Shown: positions 31,301 through 39,642, numbered from the stretch's first letter. The stretch: DNA of 43,510 nt from Pseudomonas sp. MYb60 (GCF_002979555.1 NZ_PCOZ01000026.1:1-43510), one strand, 5' to 3'. Numbers and translations: made by a program. The notes: generated from the letters alone by a model not told the origin.

Positions 31301-34298
31301 CTACAGCGCCATCCTCAAGGCGCTGCCCGACGCCCAGCGCGACGCCCTGCACATTGAGGTCACCGAGGGCGACGCACTCAAGCTGCGCCTGCGCCAGCAG
31401 CCATTGCCGCGCGAAGCACTGCGGGTACTGCTGGATCACGACACACCTGCCACCGTCCGTGTCGAAACGCTGCGCTTGCTCGGCAGCAACGGCGCCGCGG
31501 TTGCACAGGTCGTCGACCCAACTGCCGGGGTGCAAGCCGAAGCGCTGTTCCCGACGCTGCGTCCACAACAGCTACAAGCGCTGCTTGAGCGCCTGGATAC
31601 CCAGCCCGGCGGCCGGGTCAACAGGCTCGCAGCCCTGCCAGCTGAACGCCAGCACCTGGAGCAGCAACTCTTGCAATGGCAGGAAAACCTGCCGGCAAAC
31701 CACCTTGAGACCGGCCTCCCGCTCAACAGCCGCGAGCGCCTTCACCATCGACGCGACCGTCGGCTCCTGGCCGAGCAGATAGCACGTTGCTGGGATCGGC
31801 TGACGCCCCCCGATCCTTATTTTGACCGCCTCGACCACGACAACTTCAGCCTGCGCCTGACAATGCCGATCATGGGCGAGCTGCCCATCCTGGACGCCAA
31901 CTTCGATCACGTGTCCCTGCTGTCACTGAACGGGAGCCCCCTGACCCTGGGCACGCCTACTTTTCTGGCACGGTTTACCCAACTGCGCCATTTGGAAGTG
32001 GCCAACATTCCCCTGGGCCAATTTCCGGCCCACCTGAGCACCCTGCCGCACCTCACGACGCTGGGACTGAGCAACTGCAACCTGACCCTGACCACCACCA
32101 CCCAGGCCGATCTGGCCTCGATGCGCCGCCTGCAGTCGCTGACGCTGGACCACAACCCACTGGGGCTCGCGCCCAGCGTTGCGGCCATGCCTGAGCTGAA
32201 TCACCTGGATCTTGCCAATACCGGCATCGACGGCCTGCCGTCCGGCCTGCTCACCCGCACACACCTGGACGCCGCAATTCTCAGCGGCAACCAGATCAGC
32301 GAGCTGCCTGATGCACTGTTCGAGCTGCCGACGCACAGCAGCGACGCCTTGGACCTGTCCGAAAACCCACTGTCGATTGCGACCCTGGATCGAATCAAAC
32401 AGCACTGCCAGGCGCATGACATCCGCTGGCAAGCCAGTGCCCTCGCGACAGATACCCTGATAGCCAGGCAGCTCTATCCCACCTTATCCGCTGAACACTT
32501 AGACCGCCTGATCTTTGCCCTGCCCGGCGACATAGTGGCGGGTACCACGGAACTGACGCGCCTGGCGGCGGAACTGCAGACCCTGCAACAGCAACTCAGC
32601 GACTGGGCCACAACCCCGGGCCTTCTCGAACTGGAACGTGCGCGCCGCCTGGCCCTGAGCAACCTGCTGGAAAGGTGCTGGCGCCGCCAGCCCCCACAGG
32701 AAACCCTGCACTTACGCAATCTGATGATTCCGAAACAGATGGCCGGCGAACTCCCCACCCTCAGCGCCCGGATCAACCACACCCACTCCCTGTTGATACA
32801 GGGCAATGGCGGCACGCTGAGACCGTCCGCCTTCCTGGAAAGCTTCCCGCAGCTGGATATTCTGGATATCGAGAATGCCAGGCTGGGCGATATCCCCAGC
32901 GCGGTGTTCAACCTGCACAAGCTCAGTTTCCTGGGCCTGCCCCGCTGCTCGATCACGCTGTCGCCAGCCAGTGTGCAAGCGCTGCAACGAATGACACAGC
33001 TGGAATACCTGGACCTGAGCCATAACCCGATGGTCCAACTGCCGGATTTCCAGACACTGCCGCGCCTGACCAGCGTGTTCCTGGTCAACAGCGGCTTGAG
33101 CGAAGTGCCGGCGGGGCTCGTCAATCGGGTGCTACGCAGCAGTGTGAACCTGACCGACAACCATATCGAGGCGTTGCCGGCCGAGTTGCTCAGTCTTCCG
33201 CCCACCATCACCCATGCTTTCGATCTGTCCGGTAATCCGCTCTCACGTGCGACGCTCGACCAGATCAAGCGTTACAGTCATGAGTACCGCGAGCACTTCA
33301 ATGCCCAGGCGCCCCAGAGTGAACGTGACCGCATACGGCGCCTCTACCCGACTTTGATGCCTGCCGAAGCCGACCGTTTCTTCTTCCAGTTACCCGGGAA
33401 CCTGGACGCGGTGCCCGCTGCCCTTGCGCGTCTGGAGGCCGAATACGCCAAGCTCACCTCCGACTTGCACACTTGGACGCAAAACGTCCCTGAGCGCCAT
33501 CCACTCCTGGACACGCCGCTGGACGCCACTGAACGCGAGCATCAGCAGGCAGCGCGCCGCCACTTCAAGCGACGGATAGAGCAAGCCTGGCGCCGCGAAG
33601 GGGATGAAGATGAAGAAAGCCTGGATGACGCGCTCACCCATCGGCTGGAGCTGGAAGCACCGATCATGGGCGCCTTGCCGCAATTGACCGCGCGCTTTGA
33701 TCACGTGACGTGGTTTGGCTACACCGGGATCGGCGAAACCACCGATGTCGACGGCACACTGCGATGCTTTTTCAATCTGCAGTCCCTGAGCCTCAGGCGC
33801 TGCCACCTGGGCGACGTGCCCAATGCCGTGTTCAGCATGATGAGGTTGTCGAACCTGGAAATGACGCATTGTGCGATCACACTCAGCCGCGCTACGCGGC
33901 GAAAACTGGGCCAACTGCTTGGGCTCGAATTCCTCGAGCTGAGCCACAACCCCCTGACACTGGCACCGGATGTCAGCCACCTGGAGCAACTGACCTTATT
34001 GCATTTGCAAGAGGCCCAACTCAGCGAACTGCCGCGTGGCGTGTTCCAGCTCAACAACCTGCACACCCTGGACTTGAGCCACAACCAGATTACCCACGTG
34101 ACACACCAACTGCTGGACATGGCCGGGGACTTCGACCAGGAGTCGGACCTGAGCGCAAACCCTTTGTCCGACGTAAGCCTGGAACGCTTGCGCGAGTATT
34201 ACCTGCGCACCGGTATCCACTTCAATGTGCCGCAAGCCGTTGTCGATGAAGAGGGCAACCCCCTGGTGCCACCACTGCCCTGGCAGGATCAGGAGTAA
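28398..34298 (+). CDS. Giant leucine-rich-repeat protein with dermonecrotic-toxin-like N-terminal region
   Basis: 1966 residues from ATG 28398 (MPTPPSSSPVTPGGHQPDS), with GGAG 10 nt upstream; the frame is open 153 bp further but without a better site. Residues about 1-600 resemble the N-terminal domain of Pseudomonas dermonecrotic-toxin-like/LRR proteins, with a hydrophobic segment near 435-485 (NVVVMLAAPFIPGLGELML). Residues about 600-1045 are the linking region of that family. Then come three tandem modules starting LFPTL (1050), LYPTL (1359) and LYPTL (1649). Each has a helical part ending in an ARCW/ERCW/EQAW motif, a (M)GELP/GALP segment, about six LRRs, and a DLSxNPLS end. Relatives often carry a C-terminal NEL ubiquitin ligase domain; here the protein stops after the third module (PLPWQDQE), with no CxD motif. 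Inference: secreted effector or toxin acting on eukaryotic hosts. No signal peptide is visible. Confidence 0.85.
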   Translation: MPTPPSSSPVTPGGHQPDSHYDVLKSAFPPWLGQSSQRTRDALKTARYQHGSALGTAPAPLKMAFKTAIAEHGHARNQVDLALKKLEDAKAFAKPLLEDALLKHFNLDLNSETVYLRLYIAQTIPWFPVRTGAVRTWTVSLLDAALHNFEAKETEADAFEADSTYISRPSASGQFETLPAIKQVLSVTAFTRLCRKLDIGAQYARHVREALGLDEPVAASVLQQKVMISQKAALRAALQLARINGDIAEDVWRAVGELIDGKPALIQDRQPLRAYDLCMMDAPLNGILLFATDLERTRTVQRVVAYIPDDPHHPLKEYASSLAFKQALTEKLRDEQYQAFFSRFVSHEHRGPFFSGLSQRLSRIAWHPPQSGSVEAPWRKEPTTDPRLNFSTQPITAELWLHTYQQRLNQIINDARTLAVSTAAADRKARWAAWDAFVNVAASILNVVVMLAAPFIPGLGELMLGYMAFQLLDEVFEGVIDWAQGLGTEAFVHLLGVVEALVQLGAFGAGVKIGAPLIRQALPSDVVVFLDRFKPVTLANGEARYWKPDLAAYERDTALSQRMGVNELGLHDVRGESILPLEGKLYALEKTANPSRYRIKHPTRPAAYTPSVRHNHSGAWHTELERPQQWDKHTLLRRLGHHGQGLSTADRELALHISGVSEGGLRHMHVKGDPLPPVLEDSLARVRIDRDLQRLIEQLRSDDPAVVHRIDPQDTLQLLTTHGKWPATKALRILTANGETAWEFGDNTQPVIELREDQLQNGDWLQTVLKGLSPEEIRSQFGERASEPELSLENRARRLRLTLADIAERQRHALFESRYAPLQAPADPHARQITATVPGLPAALARRLAYQASGAEMEALDQRRTPIRLAQMAKAAWEEVQLSRAYEGQYLPATASLDSDRLALNSLPLLQGWSPQVRLEVRHRSLQGPVWSRIGPDESSVTRTLVRTDSGHYVPYHDDVALFGETDLYSAILKALPDAQRDALHIEVTEGDALKLRLRQQPLPREALRVLLDHDTPATVRVETLRLLGSNGAAVAQVVDPTAGVQAEALFPTLRPQQLQALLERLDTQPGGRVNRLAALPAERQHLEQQLLQWQENLPANHLETGLPLNSRERLHHRRDRRLLAEQIARCWDRLTPPDPYFDRLDHDNFSLRLTMPIMGELPILDANFDHVSLLSLNGSPLTLGTPTFLARFTQLRHLEVANIPLGQFPAHLSTLPHLTTLGLSNCNLTLTTTTQADLASMRRLQSLTLDHNPLGLAPSVAAMPELNHLDLANTGIDGLPSGLLTRTHLDAAILSGNQISELPDALFELPTHSSDALDLSENPLSIATLDRIKQHCQAHDIRWQASALATDTLIARQLYPTLSAEHLDRLIFALPGDIVAGTTELTRLAAELQTLQQQLSDWATTPGLLELERARRLALSNLLERCWRRQPPQETLHLRNLMIPKQMAGELPTLSARINHTHSLLIQGNGGTLRPSAFLESFPQLDILDIENARLGDIPSAVFNLHKLSFLGLPRCSITLSPASVQALQRMTQLEYLDLSHNPMVQLPDFQTLPRLTSVFLVNSGLSEVPAGLVNRVLRSSVNLTDNHIEALPAELLSLPPTITHAFDLSGNPLSRATLDQIKRYSHEYREHFNAQAPQSERDRIRRLYPTLMPAEADRFFFQLPGNLDAVPAALARLEAEYAKLTSDLHTWTQNVPERHPLLDTPLDATEREHQQAARRHFKRRIEQAWRREGDEDEESLDDALTHRLELEAPIMGALPQLTARFDHVTWFGYTGIGETTDVDGTLRCFFNLQSLSLRRCHLGDVPNAVFSMMRLSNLEMTHCAITLSRATRRKLGQLLGLEFLELSHNPLTLAPDVSHLEQLTLLHLQEAQLSELPRGVFQLNNLHTLDLSHNQITHVTHQLLDMAGDFDQESDLSANPLSDVSLERLREYYLRTGIHFNVPQAVVDEEGNPLVPPLPWQDQE

Positions 34299-34302
34299 CG
34301 GT

Positions 34303-35283
34303 TCAACCTCTCTCGGACGGTACCGACGACAACTCGAACGGGCTGCTGCTGCGCCGCTGGTTACGGTCTTCGCGCGGGGTGGCGCCGAAGAAATTGCGAT
34401 AGGCGCTGGAGAAATGCGGCCCCGAGGAGAAGCCGCACGACAGGCCGATCTGGATGATCGACTTGCTGGTTTGCATGAGCATCTGGCGGGCCTTGTTCAG
34501 GCGCAGTTCCAGGTAGTACTGGCTGGGGACGCGATTGAGGTATTGCTTGAAGATGCGCTCGAGTTGTCGTCGCGACACGCACACGTGCTGGGCGATTTCG
34601 TCGGTGGTGAGCGGTTCTTCGATATTCGCTTCCATCAGCAACACGGCCTGCGTCAGCTTCGGGTGGCTGGAACCCAGGCGGTTTTGCAGGGGAATGCGCT
34701 GGCGCTCGCCGCCTTCACGGATACGCTCCACCACCAGCTCTTCAGAGACCGCACCGGCCAGCTCGGCGCCATGGTCACGCGCCAGCACCGCCAGCAGCAG
34801 GTCGAGCACCGACATGCCACCACAGGCGGTGAGGCGGTCGCGGTCCCAGTCAAACAAGTGGCTGGTGGCGATGACTTTGGGGAAACGTTCGGCGAAATCA
34901 TCCTGCCAGCGCCAGTGCACCGCGGCGCGGTAGCCATCCAGCAGGCCGAGTTGCGCCAACGGATACACGCCCGCCGACAGACCGCCGATCACACAGCCAG
35001 CCCGTACCAACTGTTTGAGCGCGGTGCTGAGCTGGGAGGCGATCACCGTCGGCGGCTCATCGGCCAGCAGGAACAGTTTCTGGAAGCCTTCAAGCTTGCC
35101 GGCCCAAGGCTCGCCCGGCAATTGCCAAGCGCCTTCGGCGGCCGGCTCGGCAAGCAAAAACGACAGCTCGTAGACCACGTCCGGATGCACCCGCTGGGCA
35201 ACGCGCAAGGCCTCCTCAGCCAGCGCAAGCGTCAGTGCTTTTGTGCTGGGCCAAATCAGGAAACCAATTTTGTGGGCGGTCAT
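34303..35283 (-). CDS. argR: Arginine-responsive AraC-family regulator ArgR
   Basis: 326 residues. ArgR of pseudomonads activates aru and aot and represses biosynthetic genes in response to arginine. An N-terminal class-I glutamine-amidotransferase-like sensing domain (about 1-190, with KIGFLIWPSTKALTLALAEE and ACGGMSVLDLLLAVLARDH) precedes an AraC DNA-binding domain. Its two helix-turn-helices are TTDEIAQHVCVSRRQLERIF and SIIQIGLSCGFSSGPHFSSA. It ends the aot operon after a REPIN, and its stop is 4 bp from the stop of the convergent LRR gene. Confidence 0.95.
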   Translation of the reverse strand: MTAHKIGFLIWPSTKALTLALAEEALRVAQRVHPDVVYELSFLLAEPAAEGAWQLPGEPWAGKLEGFQKLFLLADEPPTVIASQLSTALKQLVRAGCVIGGLSAGVYPLAQLGLLDGYRAAVHWRWQDDFAERFPKVIATSHLFDWDRDRLTACGGMSVLDLLLAVLARDHGAELAGAVSEELVVERIREGGERQRIPLQNRLGSSHPKLTQAVLLMEANIEEPLTTDEIAQHVCVSRRQLERIFKQYLNRVPSQYYLELRLNKARQMLMQTSKSIIQIGLSCGFSSGPHFSSAYRNFFGATPREDRNQRRSSSPFELSSVPSERG

Positions 35284-35376
35284 GGAGTGCTATCCGAAGC
35301 CTGTAACAGTAATGAAGACAAGGGCCAATGCTAGCCCGGAAACCTACACAAATCTCAAAAACTGTGAAGATCCCAA

Positions 35377-35466
35377 TGTGGGAGGGGGCTTGCCGCCGAT
35401 AGCGGTGTATCAGTCACAGTTGTTTTATCTGAACCACCGCCATCGGGGGCAAGCCCCCTCCCACAG
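35377..35466. repeat. Complete REPIN between aotP and argR
   Basis: TGTGGGAGGGGGCTTGCCGC at the left and CGGGGGCAAGCCCCCTCCCA at the right are inverted REP units, separated by about 50 bp that contain a second pair, GCGGTG/CACCGC. This is the canonical two-REP mobile hairpin of P. fluorescens. It lies inside the aot-argR operon and could set argR levels apart from the transporter. Confidence 0.9.
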
Positions 35467-35473
35467 TGGGTTG

Positions 35474-36238
35474 TTATTTCAAGCTGCCAGAGAGGAACTG
35501 CTGAAGGCGCTCGGACTGCGGGTTCACCAGCACCTCACGCGGATTGCCGCACTCTTCGACGATGCCTTTGTGCAGGAACACCAACTGGTTCGACACTTCA
35601 CGGGCAAAGCCCATTTCGTGAGTCACCACCACCATGGTGCGGCCTTCCTGGGCCAGGTCCTGCATCACCTTGAGCACCTCGCCCACCAATTCTGGGTCGA
35701 GTGCCGAAGTGGGTTCGTCAAACAGCATCACTTCCGGTTCCATCGCCAGGGCACGGGCAATCGCCACACGCTGCTGCTCACCGCCGGACATATGACCGGG
35801 GAAAGCATCCTTGCGATGGCCCACGCCAACCTTGGCCAGGTAGTGCTCGGCCTTTTCACGGGCTTCCTTCTTCGCGACGCCCAGCACGTGCACCGGCGCT
35901 TCCATCACGTTTTCCAGCGCGGTCATGTGGGACCACAGGTTGAAATGCTGGAACACCATGGACAGGCGCGAACGCATGCGTTGCAGTTGCTTGGGGTCGG
36001 CCGCCCTCATGGCACCGTCCTTGCCGGCCACCAGCTTCAGCTCTTCGTTGTTGAGCAGGATCTTGCCGGCGTGGGGTTGCTCCAGCAGGTTGATGCAGCG
36101 CAAAAAGGTACTTTTGCCCGAACCACTGGAGCCGATGATGCTGATCACATCCCCGGCCGCAGCGGCCAGTGACACGCCTTTGAGCACTTCATGACTGCCA
36201 TAGCGTTTATGCAGGTCTTGGACTTCAAGTTTGTACAT
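35474..36238 (-). CDS. aotP: Arginine/ornithine ABC transporter ATP-binding protein AotP
   Basis: 254 residues from ATG 36238 (MYKLEVQDLHKRYGSHEVL). The GTG 15 bp upstream is possible, but neither has a strong Shine-Dalgarno. Polar amino-acid ABC ATPase: Walker A GSSGSGKS at 36-43, Q-loop MVFQHFNLWSHMT, signature MSGGEQQRVAIARAL, Walker B VMLFDEPTSALDPEL and the switch His in VVVTHEMGFAREV. It powers the AotQ-AotM permease. Confidence 0.95.
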   Translation of the reverse strand: MYKLEVQDLHKRYGSHEVLKGVSLAAAAGDVISIIGSSGSGKSTFLRCINLLEQPHAGKILLNNEELKLVAGKDGAMRAADPKQLQRMRSRLSMVFQHFNLWSHMTALENVMEAPVHVLGVAKKEAREKAEHYLAKVGVGHRKDAFPGHMSGGEQQRVAIARALAMEPEVMLFDEPTSALDPELVGEVLKVMQDLAQEGRTMVVVTHEMGFAREVSNQLVFLHKGIVEECGNPREVLVNPQSERLQQFLSGSLK

Positions 36239-36265
36239 GCGGTCGGTTCTCACAAAAACAGTGGG

Positions 36266-37378
36266 TCAGTCATTCAGCAAATTGCCGTGGCGCAGGGCTT
36301 CACGCCCCGCGACCTTGGCCAGCCAAAAACCTGCTTGGGCATAACGCAGCCGTTCAACGGCGAACAGCACCCCGGACGTACCGGCGCAAACAATGCTGAC
36401 CACGTCGGACAGGGGATCAATCACTTCAAAAATCTCATCACCGGCCTCGACCCATTCACCCGGCTTGCGCAGAAAACTGACCACGCCGGGATGGGGCGCG
36501 AACAGCATCTCGGTGCCTTCGAACGGCATGCCCTCACAGGCATCGAACTGCGCCGCTGGCCATTCGCCCTTGATCAAGCCTTGCTCGGCCAGGAACGCCA
36601 GGATGCCTTCGGCGTGGAAAATCGCCTCGTCACGCCCGGTGTCGGATTGACCACCCAGCTCCAGCGTAGTCGCCAGGCACGCCAACGGGATCTGCGCGTC
36701 TGGAAACGTGTTGGACAAACGCAACCAGGGCGTCGAGCAGGCTTCATCGAACGAACTGCCGCCGGAGTCTTCCGCCAGCAGGCCGACCTTCACATTCAAA
36801 TGCGCCGCCAGCGAACGCCACTGCGGCCAATGCTGGGGCAGCGCGTACAGGTGCAGCGCGGCTTCGCAGTCGCAATGCAGGTCGAGCACCACGTCGGCGC
36901 TGCAGGCGTGGCGCAACAGCACGCGCTGCATGCCTTGCAACTGGCTGGCCGGCTCTGGCAAGGCGTCGAGCACTTCGCCCATGGCCTGACGGATCAGGCG
37001 CACGTTGGCGTGGGGATCATCGCCCAGCTTGCCTTCCAGCAGCGCGGCAACCGGCGCGCTCAATTCAACGAAATCGCGGTTGAAGTTCTTGCCGCTGCCG
37101 ACCTCGAAGCGCCCCTGATGAGCGCCCTGCAGCAACTGGCCGAGGCCCATCGGGTTGGCCACTGGCACCAGCTCGATCACGCCGTTGAGGGCGCCTTGCT
37201 GTTCCAGTTCGGTGAGGCGTTTTTTCAGCTCCCAGGCGGCCCGCATGCCGGGCAATTCATCGGCGTGCAGGCTGGCCTGGATGTAGGCCTTGCGCTCGCC
37301 GCTGCCAAAACGAAACACACTCAGCTGGCGCTCGCAGCCCAGGTTGCCCCACGGCAGCAGGTGATCGATACGTTCCAT
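36266..37378 (-). CDS. aotO: AotO, succinylglutamate desuccinylase/aspartoacylase-family protein
   Basis: 370 residues. A deacylase-like protein of the M14/AstE-AspA family, with the zinc motif H38-E41 in ASLHADELPGM and a further His in VLDLHCDCEAALHLY. It follows aotM at a distance of 1 bp and precedes aotP, the known position of aotO. AotO is dispensable for arginine uptake in P. aeruginosa as far as I recall, and its substrate is unknown. It shares the fold, but little sequence, with aruE in this window. Confidence 0.9.
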   Translation of the reverse strand: MERIDHLLPWGNLGCERQLSVFRFGSGERKAYIQASLHADELPGMRAAWELKKRLTELEQQGALNGVIELVPVANPMGLGQLLQGAHQGRFEVGSGKNFNRDFVELSAPVAALLEGKLGDDPHANVRLIRQAMGEVLDALPEPASQLQGMQRVLLRHACSADVVLDLHCDCEAALHLYALPQHWPQWRSLAAHLNVKVGLLAEDSGGSSFDEACSTPWLRLSNTFPDAQIPLACLATTLELGGQSDTGRDEAIFHAEGILAFLAEQGLIKGEWPAAQFDACEGMPFEGTEMLFAPHPGVVSFLRKPGEWVEAGDEIFEVIDPLSDVVSIVCAGTSGVLFAVERLRYAQAGFWLAKVAGREALRHGNLLND

Positions 37379-37379
37379 A

Positions 37380-38078
37380 TCAATGCTTCCTTGGAGCCAG
37401 GTAGCTCAGCCAGCGGCGCTCGGCCAACTTGAACAGGCGCACCAGGATAAAGGTCAGGCACAGGTAGAACGCACCGGCGGTGATGTAGGCTTCGAACGGC
37501 AGGTAGTACTGGGCGTTCACCGTGCGTGCGGCACCGGTAATGTCGATCAGGGTGACAATGGAGGCGAGACTGGTGGTCTGCAGCATCATGATCACTTCGT
37601 TGCTGTACTGCGGCAGCGCCCGGCGAAGGGCCGACGGCAGCAGGATGCGGCGGTACAGCTTGTAGCGCGACATGCCCATGGCCTTGGCCGCTTCGATCTC
37701 GCCATTGGGGGTGGCCTTGAGGCTACCGGCAATGATCTCGGCGGTGTAGGCGCTGGTGTTGATCGCAAATGCCAGGCACGCGCAGAACGTGGCGCTGGAC
37801 AGCAGCGGCCACAGGAAGCTTTCGCGCACGGCTTCGAACTGGGCCAAGCCGTAGTAGATCAGGAACAGCTGCACCAACATCGGTGTGCCACGGATCACAT
37901 AGGTGTAGAGCCAGGCCGCACCGTTGATCACCGGCTGCTTGGACACCCGCATCAGGCCCAGGGGCAAGGCCGCGAGCAGGCCGAAGAACAGCGAGATGGC
38001 GAGCAGTTTCAGGGTGGTCAGCAGGCCGCCAAGGTACAGCGGCATGGCCTCCCAGATGACGTTGTAGTCGAAGATCAT
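37380..38078 (-). CDS. aotM: Arginine/ornithine ABC permease AotM
   Basis: 232 residues, inner-membrane permease of the HisM/GlnP type. Several hydrophobic helices are visible (LLTTLKLLAISLFFGLLAAL at about 18-37), and the EAA loop KAMGMSRYKLYRRILLPSAL contacts AotP. Its start overlaps the aotQ stop by 4 bp, so translation is coupled. It pairs with AotQ as a heterodimer. Confidence 0.94.
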   Translation of the reverse strand: MIFDYNVIWEAMPLYLGGLLTTLKLLAISLFFGLLAALPLGLMRVSKQPVINGAAWLYTYVIRGTPMLVQLFLIYYGLAQFEAVRESFLWPLLSSATFCACLAFAINTSAYTAEIIAGSLKATPNGEIEAAKAMGMSRYKLYRRILLPSALRRALPQYSNEVIMMLQTTSLASIVTLIDITGAARTVNAQYYLPFEAYITAGAFYLCLTFILVRLFKLAERRWLSYLAPRKH

Positions 38079-38764
38079 AGATCAGCCGCCCTTACGCCTA
38101 CCGAGTAGCGCTTCTCAAGATGACGCAGCGCCAGCAACGACACGCTGGTGATTACCAGGTACATCGCCGCGACTGCGAGGAAGAAGGTAAAAGGCTCACG
38201 GGTGGCGTCTGCCGCCTGCTTGGCCTTGAACATCATGTCTTGCAGGCCCACCACCGAGATCAGCGCGGTGGCCTTGGTGAGTACCAACCAGTTGTTGGTA
38301 AAACCGGGGATCGCCAGCCGGATCATCTGCGGCACCATCACCCGGAAAAACACCTGGAAACTGCTCATGCCATACGCAAGGCCGGCCTCGGCCTGACCCT
38401 TGGGAATGGCCATGAAGGCGCCGCGGAAGGTTTCCGACAGGTAGGCGCCGAAGATGAAACCCAGGGTGCCGATGCCGGCGGCCAAGGGGTTCAAGTCGAT
38501 ATAGTCGTCGTAGCCGAGGATCGGCGCGACGCGGTTGAGCAAGTCCTGGCCGCCGTAGAAAATCAGCAGGATCAGCACCAGGTCAGGGATCCCGCGGATC
38601 ACCGTGGAGTACAAGTCACCCAGCCAGGCCAACCAGCGCACCGGCGACAGGCGTAACGCGACCCCGATCAGACCCAGAACAATGGCGAGCGCCATGGACG
38701 ACAAGGCGAGCTGAAGCGTCAACCATGCGCCATCGAGGATGACAGCCCCGTAGCCGTTCAACAT
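38075..38764 (-). CDS. aotQ: Arginine/ornithine ABC permease AotQ
   Basis: 229 residues, partner permease of AotM and of the HisQ type. The N-terminus (MLNGYGAVILDGAWLTLQLA) leads into the first helix; the EAA loop is EAGLAYGMSSFQVFFRVMVP. It is the first permease gene after aotJ, from which it is separated by a terminator-like hairpin. Confidence 0.94.
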   Translation of the reverse strand: MLNGYGAVILDGAWLTLQLALSSMALAIVLGLIGVALRLSPVRWLAWLGDLYSTVIRGIPDLVLILLIFYGGQDLLNRVAPILGYDDYIDLNPLAAGIGTLGFIFGAYLSETFRGAFMAIPKGQAEAGLAYGMSSFQVFFRVMVPQMIRLAIPGFTNNWLVLTKATALISVVGLQDMMFKAKQAADATREPFTFFLAVAAMYLVITSVSLLALRHLEKRYSVGVRAADL

Positions 38765-38791
38765 GATTCAGGTCCTCGAAAAGGGGGGATG

Positions 38792-38835
38792 AAAAAATGG
38801 CGCAAACCGCAGGAATTCTGTTGCTTGCGCCATTT
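38792..38835 (-). terminator. Terminator-like hairpin between aotJ and aotQ
   Basis: On the minus strand AAATGGCGCAA (38835-38825) and TTGCGCCATTT (38805-38795) form an 11-bp stem with a 19-nt loop, followed by a T-run (TTTTTT with the arm). It starts 22 bp after the aotJ stop. It is a plausible partial terminator or mRNA-protecting end giving more binding protein than permease. Confidence 0.65.
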
Positions 38836-38856
38836 CAGACAGACAGCTAAGACGAT

Positions 38857-39642
38857 TTACTTGGCTTCAGGGCCGTAAATGTCGAAGTTGAAGTACTTGT
38901 CCTGGATTGCCTTGTACTTGCCGTTGGCGCGGATCGCGGCGATGGCAGCGTTGATGCGCTCCAGGTTTTCCTTGTCGCCTTTGCGTACTGCGATGCCGAT
39001 GCCTTCGCCGAAGTATTTGACGTCGGTGAACTGTGGGCCTACGAACGCGTAGCCTTTGCCCGCTGGGGTGTCGAGGAAACCTTCCTGCAGCAGGGTAGCG
39101 TCCGCCACGGTGCCGTCGAGGCGACCGGCTTCCACGTCCAGGTAGATTTCGTTCTGCGAGCCGTAAGGCACAACGGTTGCACCTTTAGGCGCCAGGACTT
39201 CCTTGGCGAAGCGATCGTGGATCGAACCGCGCTGCACGCCGATCTTCTTGCCTTTCAATTCATCCAGGCTATCGCTGACGGCGGTGCCTTGCTTCATCAC
39301 CAACTGCGCAGGGCTCAGGTAGTAACGGTTGGTGAAGTCCACGGATTTCTTGCGGTCGTCAGTGATGGACATGGACGACAGGATCGCGTCGATCTTGCGC
39401 ACTTTGAGCGCAGGGATCAGGCCGTCGAACTCTTGCTCGACCCAGGTGCACTTGACCTTCATCTCTTCGCACAGGGCGTTGCCGATGTCGTAGTCAAAAC
39501 CGACGATGCTGCCATCCGGCGCCTTCGAGGCGAACGGAGGGTAAGCCGCTTCGATACCAATTTTCAGGGGCTTGCCTTCAGCGAAAGCCTGCATGGACAG
39601 CACGGACAGCGCCAGGGCGCCCAACAGCACGAGTTTCTTCAT
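38857..39642 (-). CDS. aotJ: Arginine/ornithine periplasmic binding protein AotJ
   Basis: 261 residues from ATG 39642 (MKKLVLLGALALSVLSMQA), with GGAG 7 nt upstream; the longer open frame is not used. Sec signal peptide, cleaved after AFA near residue 22. The mature protein is a type II basic-amino-acid binding protein (KIGIEAAYPPFASKAPDGSI, GFDYDIGNALCEEMKVKCTW, LSSMSITDDRKKSVDFTNRY). Two cysteines (in LCEEMKVKC) probably form the usual disulphide. It heads the aot operon. Confidence 0.96.
   Translation of the reverse strand: MKKLVLLGALALSVLSMQAFAEGKPLKIGIEAAYPPFASKAPDGSIVGFDYDIGNALCEEMKVKCTWVEQEFDGLIPALKVRKIDAILSSMSITDDRKKSVDFTNRYYLSPAQLVMKQGTAVSDSLDELKGKKIGVQRGSIHDRFAKEVLAPKGATVVPYGSQNEIYLDVEAGRLDGTVADATLLQEGFLDTPAGKGYAFVGPQFTDVKYFGEGIGIAVRKGDKENLERINAAIAAIRANGKYKAIQDKYFNFDIYGPEAK

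Noticed and set aside
35377..35466. CRISPR array
   Set aside because: Repeated GTGGGAGGGGGC motifs are palindromic REP units scattered singly or in inverted pairs, without regular spacers or cas genes.
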